Under the pieces are notes generated by a model. It saw nothing but the letters and a program-made list of their open reading frames with translations. It ran no database searches and had not been told where the DNA came from. The position numbers and the translations under genes were made by a program. Shown here in pieces: positions 53,409-64,000 of a stretch of DNA of 64,000 nucleotides. The stretch is from the NCBI GenBank assembly GCA_903813345.2, contig CAIIXF020000011.1, positions 32,914,166 to 32,978,165 of the forward strand. The letters are read 5' to 3'. Source of the stretch: Owenia fusiformis (Eukaryota > Annelida > Polychaeta > Sabellida > Oweniidae). The first letter of the stretch is position 1; each line of letters begins with the position of its first letter.

Positions 53409-56178
53409 TTATTTTGCATCTCTGATATTATACAAACGTTCGCCCCATGTTCCAAGGTTTCTATTATCGCTATTTCCGGCGACACTTCTGGTAGTCCTTT
53501 TTAAAGAGCATCCCAGTTTACCGCGTAAAACCATACACTGGAAATATCGGCAATATCTCCTCTCGCGCATACTACAACTCTCGCCCACTCCTTGGCAACA
53601 GCGAGAGTCGTCTTTCTTCTCGGGCGTCGGAAAATCGGATTGTGGTATCTTTCCAATTGCATTGTTGTGGTCTCTAGCATCTTCATAATCTGCACGCCTG
53701 TATAAAAATAATTTATATTGTTTGAATATAAGCCTTCTAATAGTATAAGTATGGCCAATTGTAAGTTAGTACAATTGTTTATAATCTCTGAAACTACTTG
53801 AGATTTATGTTCTTCCAGTTTAACTACAATGTGAGTATTACTGTATTTTTGTATGCTCGCGTTGCTAGTGAATTGCGTAATTTTTAATGAGGTTTCTCCC
53901 CAGGTACCACCAAAAAGAACAATAAGCCCTAGTGGTCATTACATGGTCATGTGTTTTCAACAAAAAAGCTCATTCAAGTGCACTAACACTCATAGTTCTT
54001 TTGAAAAACATCACGCTTTATTGCAATCGAACTCCTGTGGCGCACTAGCAATAAGCCGGCGTGGTTGACAAACGCAAGCAGCCGACAAGGTTACCACAGC
54101 GTAATTAGCGGTTTAAGTGCGCTTGGATGAACTGCTTTTGTTGAAAACATGTAAGCATGCTATTTGCAACCCATGGGCTCATTGTTCTTTTTCGTGATAT
54201 CTCAGGGGAATACTTATTACATATTGTGCAATGCAATCACCCGCGGGGAGTTCAAAAACGCAGCCTATAATATACACAAATTGTCAATTCAATTGTGTAT
54301 TTTCGTATTTTTTCATGAATGTTAAAAGTAGGACAGGTAGATATATTAGACTGCTTAGGGGTCATAAAACTTCAGAAAAGCTTATGATTATTCCAATCTT
54401 AACATGTTACATCCATCAAATACAATTTAGTGTGTTGATCTTGTGCCATAGCCATGTTGGTCAATTTTGAAATAATCTTTAAAAAATATATATAAAGCAA
54501 TGTTTCTGAAAGACTGGTATACACCAATGGGGCAAAATCCCACTTGCCCCATCGAGTCCCATCTTGCCCCATCTAATCCCACCTTAAAAGTCCCGTGTTG
54601 CCCCATGGAAAGAATAAACATGTTCTTTTTCAAAGGGGCAAGATGGAACTCCGTAGGATTTTGCCCCATCGAATCCCACGGAGTCCCATGTGGGATCTCA
54701 TGGGACTCGATGAGGCAAGATGGGTCGAAATCCGACGGAGTATCATCAGATCATAGAGCAAAATCCCAAGAGGTCCCACGCAGTGTACTGTTAAGTGTAT
54801 GGAGGTCCCAACTTGCCCCATTAGTGTATACTGGGCTTGAGATGGACAGTGTCTCATAAACCGTTGTTGGCTGGGAGCTTTTGAATAATTGTATAATTAT
54901 GTTAAGATAATAGGAAATTAATCTTTTGAATAAGATGTATTGGTGTAGGTGTATTATTTTAACATGACCCCAAATACTATTGCAATAGTTAAGGTGCTAT
55001 GGAAGTTAACAGGAAATGACAAAACAGGAAGTGACAATTTTTTTGCATTTTTAGACATTTTTTGAACAAAGATAACAGAGTTCTGGTTTGACCTCCAGTC
55101 AATTTAACTATTTCCACATATCATTTACATGACCAGCATCACAATGTTCATGGTCAGAATGACCCTAAACATGATGAAATAACATTTTTAGCCCTTTGAA
55201 AATGTGACTGAAAAATAGCTAAAAGTAGGAGCGTAGGGAAGGTAGCTGAACAGAATTTTTCAGAAAATGTGCTCAATATATTGCTCTAAATGATACAATC
55301 TTTGAAAATTTGATATCATTCATAGAAAAAGAAAAAAAATGAAAAAAACTGATTTGAAAAGCGATCTATTTTCCTTTTTATGACCACCATTTTTGTTTAA
55401 GACAATTTTCTAAAATTTCAAAGATTGTATCAGTTAGAGCATTATATTGGGCACATTTTCTGAAAAATTCAAAAGATTCTGTTCAGTGACCTTTCCTACG
55501 CTCCTACTTTTAGCTATTTTTCAGTCACATTTTCAAAGGGCTAAAAAGGTTATTTCATCATGTTTAGGGTCATTCTGACCATGCACATTGTGATCCTGGT
55601 CATGTAAATGATATGTGGAAATAGTTAAATTGACTGGAGGTCAAACCAGAACTCTGTTATCTTTGTTCATAAAATGTCTAAAAATGCAAAATTTTTTGTC
55701 ACTTCCTGTTTCGTCATTTCCTGTTATCTTCCATGGCACCTTAATTTGAGAACATTAATGAATGATATACTATATTAGTTTACAGTCATGATTTATGATG
55801 TCTTTTACTTTATAGAGAATGCCGTTATTCTTGATATCTGTTGAATGTTCTTTTTCTAATTTGACTTTCCATCAATAAATACTCGAGTTAAATTCTCCTT
55901 GTCAAAAGTTAATCCACTCCACTTTGGTGTTGAAATGAAAGAAACAAAGTTAGATACTACCTAAAATCTAGAATGAAAAATACACGATCGATGATCTATC
56001 TACCTGTTTATTTCATCCTGACTATACCGCTTGACAAAGCTTGACAAAATCTGTCTTGCATATAGATCATCAAGATCCGCATCATTGACGACACTTGGAG
56101 TATCTAGTGTTTCGGGGTAATTCTGCCATTTTGTTAAGGCCCCCTTAAAGCCAGAATAATCAACGTGAAAGGTCGCAC
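53409..56178 (-). CDS. probable secreted cysteine-rich / prohormone-like protein, last two coding exons
   Basis: Exon 56178-56004 and terminal exon 53697-53409 join in phase (AG|G, Arg). Acceptors are attttcag and ttttatacag; the donor is cag|gtagat. Together they give 153 residues without a stop, although neither exon alone is a long ORF. The protein reads ATFHVDYSGFKGALTKWQNY at the start, then an acidic amphipathic stretch (DADLDDLYARQILSSFVKR), dibasic RR, and a six-Cys block with spacing CC-x6-C-x7-C-x4-C-x8-C. A possible KR cleavage site (SLKR) and a 30-residue tail ending NIRDAK follow. The Cys pattern plus KR/RR sites suggest a secreted peptide precursor. I do not recognise the family, and the signal-peptide exon is not certain. 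Confidence 0.5.
54514..54833. mobile_element. MITE with GGTATACACCAATGGGGCAA ends
   Basis: The ends are inverted (right end on the minus strand: cagtatacactaatggggcaag). The interior is filled with variants of 'ttgccccatcgaatcccac' and its complement. It lies in the intron of the 53-56 kb gene. The ORFs here on both strands are shadows of the repeat. Confidence 0.7.
54989..55744. mobile_element. near-perfect 0.75 kb palindrome flanked by TTAA
   Basis: The arms pair over about 330 bp each: 'aggtgctatggaag' with 'cttccatggcacct', 'tgacctccagtcaatttaac' with its complement at 55630, and 'aaaagtaggagcgtagg' with 'cctacgctcctactttt'. The centre is near 55365. TTAA lies exactly at both ends (54989-54992 and 55741-55744), suggesting a TTAA-target transposase different from the 0.8 kb family. 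Confidence 0.85.
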
Positions 56179-58341
56179 CTGAAAATAGAAGAAAACATTT
56201 ATGAAGTGACCAATTTTAGCAGTTTTGAGATTCGAATCGAATTCGCACAGCCTAAGTTACATAGGAACACCCTGACAACGTTTAAGCCAGATACCGTTGT
56301 CACAAATGGTTGACGTAATCGTCTCTTCAACTCTTTAATCACTTGGTTCTCGTTACATAGGACCTTATCGCTGCTAATCCTGTCCTGTGGTATTAAGCTT
56401 TTGTGATGGGGTATTATATGAAATCCCAATTTCGATCCATTAATCGCTACAATACACCGTCTTCCATATCGTCAATGAGAACGGAATCTGGATTTGATGT
56501 AATTAATAAAGACAACGTCGTTACATGGTAATATGTGACAACGGGCTATGGTGCAGGAGCATAGCCAGCTCAGGGGGGTGCGATCGTCAAAAAATTGAAT
56601 TTCACAAAAATTGATAAATTGATGCAACTTCCTTCAAAATTGAACTGGAAGCTTCCAATGAAAAGCGTTTTAAAGCTCCTTTCTCTTTGTTTTTCATGGT
56701 ATTTTTTTAATTATTTTTAATTAGTTATCGGGAGGGGGTGCGATCGCAACCATCTGACTTTACCTTTGTCGGTGTGTTCCGGTGTAAAAGGGTAGGAGGT
56801 CCTATCAAATTATGGTCCTACTCTCCATTGATTTATATGGTGACCTAAATACAACTCTTTCCCTCATTATCTTATACGCAATCAGGGCCAGTAAGGGCCG
56901 TTAAGAAAGGGGACCATAATCCCTGGGGGACCATCATTTCTTTCACACCGGTCTTAATTTGTGAATTGCGTAAATCATCTATGGCTATTTCAAAGCAAAA
57001 AATGATCTCTAGCTTAATTCAAACTTTAAGTATAAATGGATCGTTCTTAGAGTAAATAAATATAAGTATTAAAGAATAAAATCATTTTAAATTGTATTTT
57101 CCTTTGATGCTAATTGATACTGTTTTTTAGAAATCCAATCGGTAATTTATTACAACTGGATATCTAGCTACTACATAAATCTCTGAATAAAAACTTAGCT
57201 TTTCAGAGCTATAGAATCTGGCACTACGTATTCGTTATTGTCATCCATTTGATATGCTAATATTGGTTTAATAACCAGACACGATGTTATTTATAGCAGC
57301 ATGGTCTATTATATTTGCTTTTAAACATTTGAGTTAATAATATTTAGAATTAATGTTAGATATGATATAATGGATGGATTAGATAGCCCTAGTCACAGCC
57401 ACTGGTTCTGATTAAAATATTTTAGAAGCCATCTAAATTCGTCAAGGTACGTAACTTGGTTTAGAATTGTAAATATGAAATCATTGATTTGTATCAGTCT
57501 TAACAAACGAAGGGTGTTTCATTCATCTTTTACATAAGATAGATATTTTAATTCAGACTCCAAATATCAAAATAGAATTTCAATTTGTAGCACTGAAATA
57601 TCCAAAGTTGTAGTAACAATTTTGAAGAAATTACAAGACTTAAACAAACATGCCTGAAAATTGGATTGTGCAGAATTTTACCAATGGAAATTGTTGAAAC
57701 ACTTAAGTTATTCTTAAAACAGCTTTCAGTTAGAGATACAAGTTTAAAAACCTACCATATGACAAAAGGGATACTTTTTGAGCAGAAAACACATTTCACA
57801 CGTTCATTCATCATTTTGATGCAGTTTTAAATGTTCAACAGTTAAGGGCCATGTTACCCACACAAATGGTTAGAGGGGGGCAAATTTGCCCCCTGTGACC
57901 AGGAATCTGAGAAGCCCTTCATCAAATATCTTTAGAAAATCAAAGGAAAATCTAATATTCAATGTTTTGAGCCATAATTCATTAGAATTGGTCCTTGATT
58001 AATGAAGATATTGACATTTCAAGATCATATCGGGGTATGTTGCGATTTCACTGGGAAAAATTTTCATCTATGGAAACTTAGAACATTTCTTTGGATCACA
58101 ATATCTTTGCAACTATCAGAGGTAGGATGCTAGTTTTTACGCCATAATGTGCGTGATTCAAAACATAACAAAGTCAAAATATATTAGTTCTTTAAGACTG
58201 CAGCTCAAAAATTGTAAGTGGAAGGGTGTTGAAGGGTTGAAGAATTGTGGATGTTGAAAATAACATTTTATCCATTTTCAGTAACATTTGGTTAGGGCTT
58301 AAAAGTTCTGCAAATTGCAAGACTAAGAAAAATGTATGGTG
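56179..58341. other. gene-free interval
   Basis: It probably includes the next intron of the 53-56 kb gene. The second copy of the 10822-10985 repeat lies at 56555-56760. No other supported feature. Confidence 0.35.
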
Positions 58342-58453
58342 CCAACAAAAATTTAAGACCTTCCTCTACAACATGTGAAAATATGGAAGGATTCCTGAAG
58401 GTAATAAGGGAAATATGGCCCGTTGCAGGGGTTCACTTTTTTGGACCACCCTG
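58342..58453. repeat. transposon end, copy 1 (ends ggaccaccctgta)
   Basis: The block 'ctctacaacatgtgaaaatatgg ... gttgcaggggttcacttttttgg accaccctgta' recurs at 60045-60143 in the same orientation. The accaccctgta end with TA looks like a mariner-type terminus. No matching left end (tacagggtggtcc) was found. Confidence 0.6.
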
Positions 58454-60044
58454 TAGATTCAGGTTTCAGAATTGTGATTTTCAGTTGTATGCAAGCAATA
58501 CGAAGGCTGACGCACAAATCCGAAACAATTTCCGAAGATGGCAGAGACAATGCGCTTTTTATTTGGAGCTCTAGATCGCTCTATAAAATGTATATACTAG
58601 GAACAGTTTTTGAACAAGCATTCGATTGGTACCATTGATTTTATTCCAAAGACGACCTTGCCATTCGTTAAGTGACAAAGTACTTTAATAATCAAGAAAA
58701 GTGTGACGCCACTGGCCAGAGGCCACTGGCCACCGCCCGCCCTCCCACCCAGCCACCCACCAACAACAATGTACCTTTTAGGTACGATAAAAATGAGTCT
58801 CTCTCTGTCATTATGAAAAATATATAATTTATAGTTATGTATGTGTACAATTTATCAACTTTTCTGGAATTTAATGACAAGATGACTGTCACAATTAAGC
58901 ATTGCCATCCTCGTATACGATTTAAATCAAAAATGGCCACCAGAATCCAAAATGGCCTAACAAAGGTTATTAAGCTTGATTCCAGAATAACATCAGTAAA
59001 AAATTAAAGAGAATCAGAGGACCAAAAACTGTAGAACTTGATATCGGCTAGCACTTGTATCTAATAAATCCGATAGGCTGTTTTCCTGGAATCGGAGAAT
59101 CGGGATGACAAAAACGTTAAGTCATCACGACCATGCTCAAAATGACTACTGTACTGCATCCCACTGTATGTGGGTGTGATAAAACCCAATTATTATAGTA
59201 AGATTGTAAAGGGTCTTCTGATAGCCTTATATGGGAGTATCTGACATGTCATATACAGTACCGTAATCATTGTAGGGCGCCACCCCCTAGATCCGCTAGT
59301 GATGAGTGACACAAAAGGAATGTTTATAATTTGGCTAAGTAATGTTCCACCTCAAGTTACAGGCAATATTATCTTTAAATTAAAACATTTCCTTTGAGTT
59401 GTGAATAATTGACTTACACATTTTCAAATAAAAAAAAACATTATAATTATCTGCAAGTAATTCAATGAATTAAATGATGAAATAAATACTTTTTGATACA
59501 AATAAGACTAAATAGATACGACGTCAGATACTGTACATCGCGGCATTTTACTGCATTTTTTTATGCGTACTTACTTTTAAAACCGCAATATCTCGACAGC
59601 AAAATCATATTTTTCTACAATTTTTCGTCATCAGTTGAAAACATATGTCCATGAAATATTTTACCTATCAGAATTCCAAATAACTGACTCGGGACTTTTT
59701 AAATGAGAATCACGCAAGCCGTATTATGCTAAAACGGGGTGTGGACTGTAACATTTTGAAGAAAAATGATTTTAATTTTAAACGAAAAATGAAGATAACT
59801 TTTTCATTTCTTAACGGATCTTTCTCAAATTTTCACAATATTTAAATTCACCATTTTGGAAAAGACAAACAGATTCTGTGTGATGACGTCATAATATAAC
59901 AATGCTTATATTTATGCAAAAAAAGTGTGGACAGGCAGAATTTCGTACCAACAAGATATATATTTTGATCAATTAAACATTAAATCGTTTGAAAGGTGAA
60001 TTATTCTTTTTTGATTCCTGAAAGGCATATCATAAAATTTTTTA

Positions 60045-60143
60045 GACTTTCTGTACAACATGTGATAATATGAAGCAATTCATGCGAGTATTAAGGAAAA
60101 TATAGCCTGTTGCAGGGGTTCACTTTTTTGGACCACCCTGTAG
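60045..60143. repeat. transposon end, copy 2
   Basis: Direct repeat of 58342-58453, ending in the same gttcacttttttggaccacc followed by ctgta. The sequence in between is not shared. Confidence 0.6.
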
Positions 60144-60769
60144 TATAGATAATGGCAAAAAATGATATAGATTATAAGAAATATCTGTGCAAATGAACTA
60201 TAACGTTGACATATGTGTCACAGGAGTAATTAGCAGCAATAATATACACAGGGGTTTATCAGTATCTTACATGCTACGAGATCAAACATTAAAACGTACA
60301 CTAGCTTTCTTTGTAGCGTGGCTTGATCATAATTTCTGCTCATCAATCATTGAACTATACTATGAGGCAAAAGTACTATGTTTCATATAGCGTACTCGAA
60401 TATTGAATTAATTTCATAGAGAGTACATGAAAACAGATCTGGATTGAATTACAATTACAATTACAATTTTTTTTATTTCAGGTTGCTTCGGTAATATTCT
60501 AACCAAAAATAAGGGAGCATTCCAAAAGATTGATATCGGAAAATTAACTGCATTTGTACAGTTAGGGAGGGAGGGGGTTATTGGCCTTAAAAGTTAGCGT
60601 TCCGACATCGTTCCCGGAATTTTTTTTAGTGCATGCTCTTTTTGTCCAGTGCACGAAAAAAACATGTACACAACAAAAGTAAAATTATACAAAAATTGAG
60701 CTGATATTAATTTGTTTTCAACAGTGATACTGAATTCACAAGTCACGATAAACTTGTCGAGTATTAAAC

Positions 60770-60803
60770 CTACTGCTAATAATGTACAGAAATACACATT
60801 CAT
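60770..60803 (-). CDS. candidate signal-peptide exon for the 53-56 kb gene (tentative)
   Basis: ATG at 60803 (A at -3) begins MNVYFCTLLAV, with a GT donor after one base of the next codon (phase 1). Exon 56178-56004 starts with the two bases needed, so a join is possible and would give a hydrophobic leader. The donor (gtttaa) is weak and other donors are possible. This is a guess that needs transcript data. Confidence 0.18.
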
Positions 60804-61344
60804 TTTAATAGTGGAAATGGTAATATTACATGTTATGTTAGATACAGTGTGATTTTCGAAACAACGCATATCAGCATTTCTCAAACACAGTTATGAGGGG
60901 GAGGAGGGGTCACAGATTAACTGTGCAAATGCAGTTAATAATCCTACATTGTACTTTTGAGATGCTCCCTAAGTATATTCATAAGCCAAAACAATATGTT
61001 ATCTTTATTGATGTTACATTTCAGGTATTATCTATTGATGTAAATATTTCATTTCCACGAGCATCAAAAACGAAATATGGGGTTAAATGAAAATGTCGTC
61101 ATTTTGTCTTCTCCGAACCCTGGGGTTTTCCCCCTCTTAGCCAGTTGGTGATAAGCATCAATATTATATGGAAAAGTACCCAGTGTAAAATGTAGTTTTA
61201 ATTTAGTCCATTTTTAATTCAACTTTTCCTCATACGTCTATACTCAATCAGCGCCCGAAAGGGTCTTGAGAAGGGGACCAGGAGCCATAGTCAATTCGGA
61301 ACTATTCGGAACATACGGTGTACTTTTTACAATAGTACAAAAAT

Positions 61345-61382
61345 ATTATATTGTATTGCATTTATATTGTATTGTATTGCAT
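61345..61382. repeat. ATTGT-type microsatellite
   Basis: Imperfect attgtattg(c) repeats; no other content. Confidence 0.6.
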
Positions 61383-61584
61383 TGTTTTGAATTTAAGCAA
61401 TATAAATACAATTGACCTAACTACCAAAGTATTATTTATCATCCCAGATATATGACCTCCCAATATATGATTCATGCCTTACCAAATTGTCAAGTTATCT
61501 AAGGATTCAAATTGTAAATTATACAAAAATGAATTTTATATCATAGTTTGGTTACCATAGTTACTCAGCAATAATAATATTTAT

Positions 61585-61910
61585 CGTATGATCTGTAAAA
61601 TGAAGCCTTTTGATTGGTCAGTTCTTGTGCTGTACCAATCTGTATTGCTACTGAGATTGTCCCCGTTGATCATCTCCGTCGCAATACAGAAAATATTGGT
61701 ACGGAGAGGACAATCTCAGTAGCAATACAGAGGATCACACGATAAAAACGTTATTGAATAATTTGAAGTTCAATACAGGATATATTCTGTCTCGATATTC
61801 TGTATTGGCACTCGACTACGTCTCGTTCCAATACGGAATTTCTCGAGCAGAATATATCCTGTATTGCACTTCAAATCATTCAATAACTTATAGTATAATT
61901 GTACCAATTT
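61585..61910. repeat. dispersed repeat, copy 2 of 38877-39290
   Basis: Shares 'cgtatgatctgtaaaatgaag', 'ttgatcatctccgtcgcaatac' and 'gagcagaatatatcctgtattgc' with copy 1, inverted. It ends 'aatcattcaataacttata', the complement of copy 1's start. Confidence 0.7.
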
Positions 61911-62326
61911 GAAAACCTTGTCAAGCAATTCACTTGCAATTTTACATAATAGAACATAAATTACAATATGTTGTTACATGTACATTTTGGATGACTCTTC
62001 ATATGGTAATGCTTGTTAGATATAAAAAGGTGTGGTGAAGTGTGTTGCCAAGGTGATCAATCACTTTGAAAATATAGGGAAACATGATCAATCAATTGGA
62101 TATGATCCCAATATGTTATAAGTTAGAACTTACTTTCATAGTAAAAGAGATATCTAATCGAATCATTAGGAAGGGTGATGTTTCATAATTGAGATTTTAC
62201 CTTTGATGTAACTATTAATTTTCATCAATGTGTTTTTAATAATTTTGCACTCGATTTAATGGATGTTTTCATCTTAATATCAAATGATTATTTCTGTCTT
62301 GGTATGACTGGAGGTAAGAATGGATG

Positions 62327-62367
62327 TTTGTTTGTTTGTTTGTTTGTTTGTGTGTTTGTTTGTTTGA
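62327..62367. repeat. TTTG microsatellite
   Basis: About ten gtttg/tttg units with one gtgt interruption. Confidence 0.9.
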
Positions 62368-63172
62368 ACATTCCCCTTCATAAGTATGGGCACCGTCGGT
62401 CAATAAAGGCTAAGTTCATTGAACTAAGCGGCTGGTCTATTTGTCAATATATTCAACTTGTATATTGTATATTGCCTTGTTAGAGAACAGAGTACAAAGA
62501 GAAACTCTCGAGATATTCACGTAATCGCATCCAGAGCCAGACTGATCCAGAAATTCTGAATTAGTTTGGCGCATCCAATAAACGGGAACTAAAAGCGGAT
62601 TTGCGTACGATTCAGATTTATCAAATGAATTTAAATTTTTAATCAAGAAATATTTTATTTTCAGGGACACGCTTCTTCGCTAAATCCGTTTCTAATCACC
62701 CAACGCATCTCCCTCCGACACCATATTAAGCATAAAAGAAAAATTGGCGTCCCTGGCTTATAGTAGGGGATGCATAGGAATATTAGGATAACAATTCTAC
62801 AAGTATGGCACTGTACTATTGATAATGGGTCAGATGAAATGCATGAATCTATTAGAACTAACCATGCAAATGATGGTCGCTATGGTATCGTTATATCAAA
62901 ACTGTGATATTCTATTTGATAAATAAGATATGAAGCTTTTATCATTGGTTCAGAGTCTGAGAAGTTTTAATTAATTTTACAATCGTACAACGATGACCTG
63001 TATTAGATTCATTGCCAATCCTATTCCTTGATAAGGAAAACGTAATTACGTGATTAAGTATTCAATGCGTAATGTCCGATAGGATATTGGGGTTAATAGT
63101 GCAGACAAAGATATATAAAGATTTATATATACGCACGCTAGTACAGTATATAGGGGTTATGAACTGGGGGGT

Positions 63173-63281
63173 TTTGGATACAGGGAATATCCCGAGGGAT
63201 ATACAATATATCTTCCCGAGGGACCGAAGGGACCGAGGGAAGATGTATTGTATATCCCAAGGGATATTCCATGTATCCAAA
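63173..63281. repeat. palindrome with gggatat arms
   Basis: 'ttttggatacagggaatatccc' and 'ttgtatatcccaagggatattcc atgtatccaaa' are inverted around a 'gaccgaagggaccgaggg' centre near 63225. The overlapping opposed ORFs are hairpin shadows. Confidence 0.75.
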
Positions 63282-63303
63282 CCGACCGTGCATAACTGGT
63301 GTA

Positions 63304-63635
63304 TCTCATACTTGAGTGGGTTTAGGGTAGATATAACCTTTTCCACCTTTTTCAAATGACAAGATATTTATATTTAACATTTTCGTAATATTCTTTTTGT
63401 TCAATACAATGAAATTGTAACATTTAAACTTAAAAGAATTAAATTTTTAAATTAAAAAATTAAAACTTTTGATATTTAAACTTTTTTAAACTTTTGAAAA
63501 ATTCCCGGGAGCGGGATGGATATATTATAGCATTTGGCCTGGAGCGGGACATATACAATATATCCTGCCCGCTCCTCAGATACGATATATATTCCCGGGT
63601 GATATCTACCCCAAACCCACTCAAGTATGAGATAC
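63304..63635. repeat. inverted repeat pair with ctcatacttgagtggg ends
   Basis: 'tatctcatacttgagtgggtttaggg' at 63302 and its complement near 63610-63638 bound a 0.33 kb AT-rich core. The core contains its own smaller palindrome near 63506-63600 (cccgggagcgggat / gagcgggacatatac / cccgctcctc). MITE-like. Confidence 0.7.
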
Positions 63636-64000
63636 ATGAATATATATAGGCTAAATATCGTGCATAGATTTCTTTTTATATATCGATAGACATTGTGGGA
63701 TCCACAGCCTTTACTATCCTTTTGGATCTCAAAAGCGTTAGGGCTCTGATAAATCAGAATGATCGATAGATGGTTTTTAGATAACAAGGCTTTAAATATT
63801 GTGCATCCTTCAACAAGCAACAAAAAATTCATCAAAACAATACATAAGCTGATAAATAAAGCTGATGAGCGAGGCACATATTTTGAGATTTTGGTGTAGG
63901 CTAATCATGCGAGAGTCAAAGCTTGAGAAACTGTAAAATACGCCATCTTCAGTCTTGCTCTTCTAACCACTTTGATTATTTAACCCTAGAAGCCCCAAGG

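Noticed and set aside
53409-53758. 85-aa ORF in another frame across the secreted-protein terminal exon
   Set aside because: The alternative frame joins in phase to the 56 kb exon and yields an ordered Cys pattern, whereas this ORF runs through the acceptor.
54500-54859. Opposed ORFs of 75-119 aa
   Set aside because: Both are translations of the repeated 'ttgccccatcgaatcccac' units of the MITE.
53409-56178. Assignment to NPY, agouti or MCH families
   Set aside because: The YP...RY stretch lacks an amidation Gly. CRYF and the eight-residue ring are short coincidental matches without the rest of those domains.
63062-63359. Overlapping ORFs on both strands of nearly equal length
   Set aside because: Mirror products of the palindrome at 63173-63281.
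63476-63877. Hydrophobic start (MNFLLLVEG region) as a signal peptide exon
   Set aside because: There is no in-frame ATG upstream for the long version, the ORF runs through a palindrome, and no donor or partner exon was found.
1-64000. CRISPR arrays, bacterial operons, rRNA or tRNA genes
   Set aside because: No spacer-repeat arrays, ribosome binding sites or recognisable RNA genes. Spliced genes and transposon types show animal DNA.

Overview
This is AT-rich, intron-containing animal DNA, dense in transposons. The likely source is a marine invertebrate deuterostome (echinoderm or hemichordate type). That is an inference from the non-LTR retrotransposon carrying an NPGP (2A-like) motif, the abundant TTAA-, mariner- and hAT-type elements and the gene types; no species-diagnostic gene is present.

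Layout. 1-6.4 kb: the large coding exon of an eight-finger C2H2 zinc-finger protein with long acidic and tandem-repeat tails. 7.4-9.7 kb: a palindrome interrupted by a TTAA-flanked element, then a mariner-type MITE. 9.9-10.6 kb: a single-exon unknown protein. 11.9-17 kb: nested elements, including a 3.5 kb element made of ACCGTAAAA-type repeats with an old LINE fragment inside. 17.5-19.2 kb: a UDP-glycosyltransferase on one exon. 19.2-21.6 kb: two more transposon clusters. 22.0-23.0 kb: a second unknown single-exon protein. 24.6-52.5 kb: two tandem paralogous S1 (trypsin-like) serine protease genes on the minus strand. Each has eight exons, and I could assemble both completely with conserved intron phases and GT/AG sites. 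Their introns hold most of the window's transposons, notably a full-length-looking LINE with ORF1 and ORF2 in gene 1 intron 4. Gene 2 introns 1-2 hold a triple-nested foldback/Harbinger-like/TTAA cluster, a 5'-truncated LINE and a mariner relic. 53.4-56.2 kb: the last two coding exons of a probable secreted cysteine-rich or prohormone-like protein, minus strand. 56-64 kb: no confident gene, only repeats and palindromes.

Functional picture. The two proteases are secreted zymogens with an intact His-Asp-Ser triad and Asp189. Both have an aromatic residue instead of Arg/Lys at the activation site, and both have lost the Cys191-Cys220 disulfide. The UGT is an ER-type membrane enzyme. No operon-like organisation is expected.

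Most informative are paralogous 'empty sites' inside the window (two arms of a palindrome, or two copies of one repeat). They let insertion boundaries and target duplications be read directly for several undescribed elements: TTAA for an 0.8 kb family, CATACT for a 3.5 kb element, TAA/TA for a GC-rich MADF-bearing element. An 8-bp duplication of hAT type is visible inside LINE ORF2.
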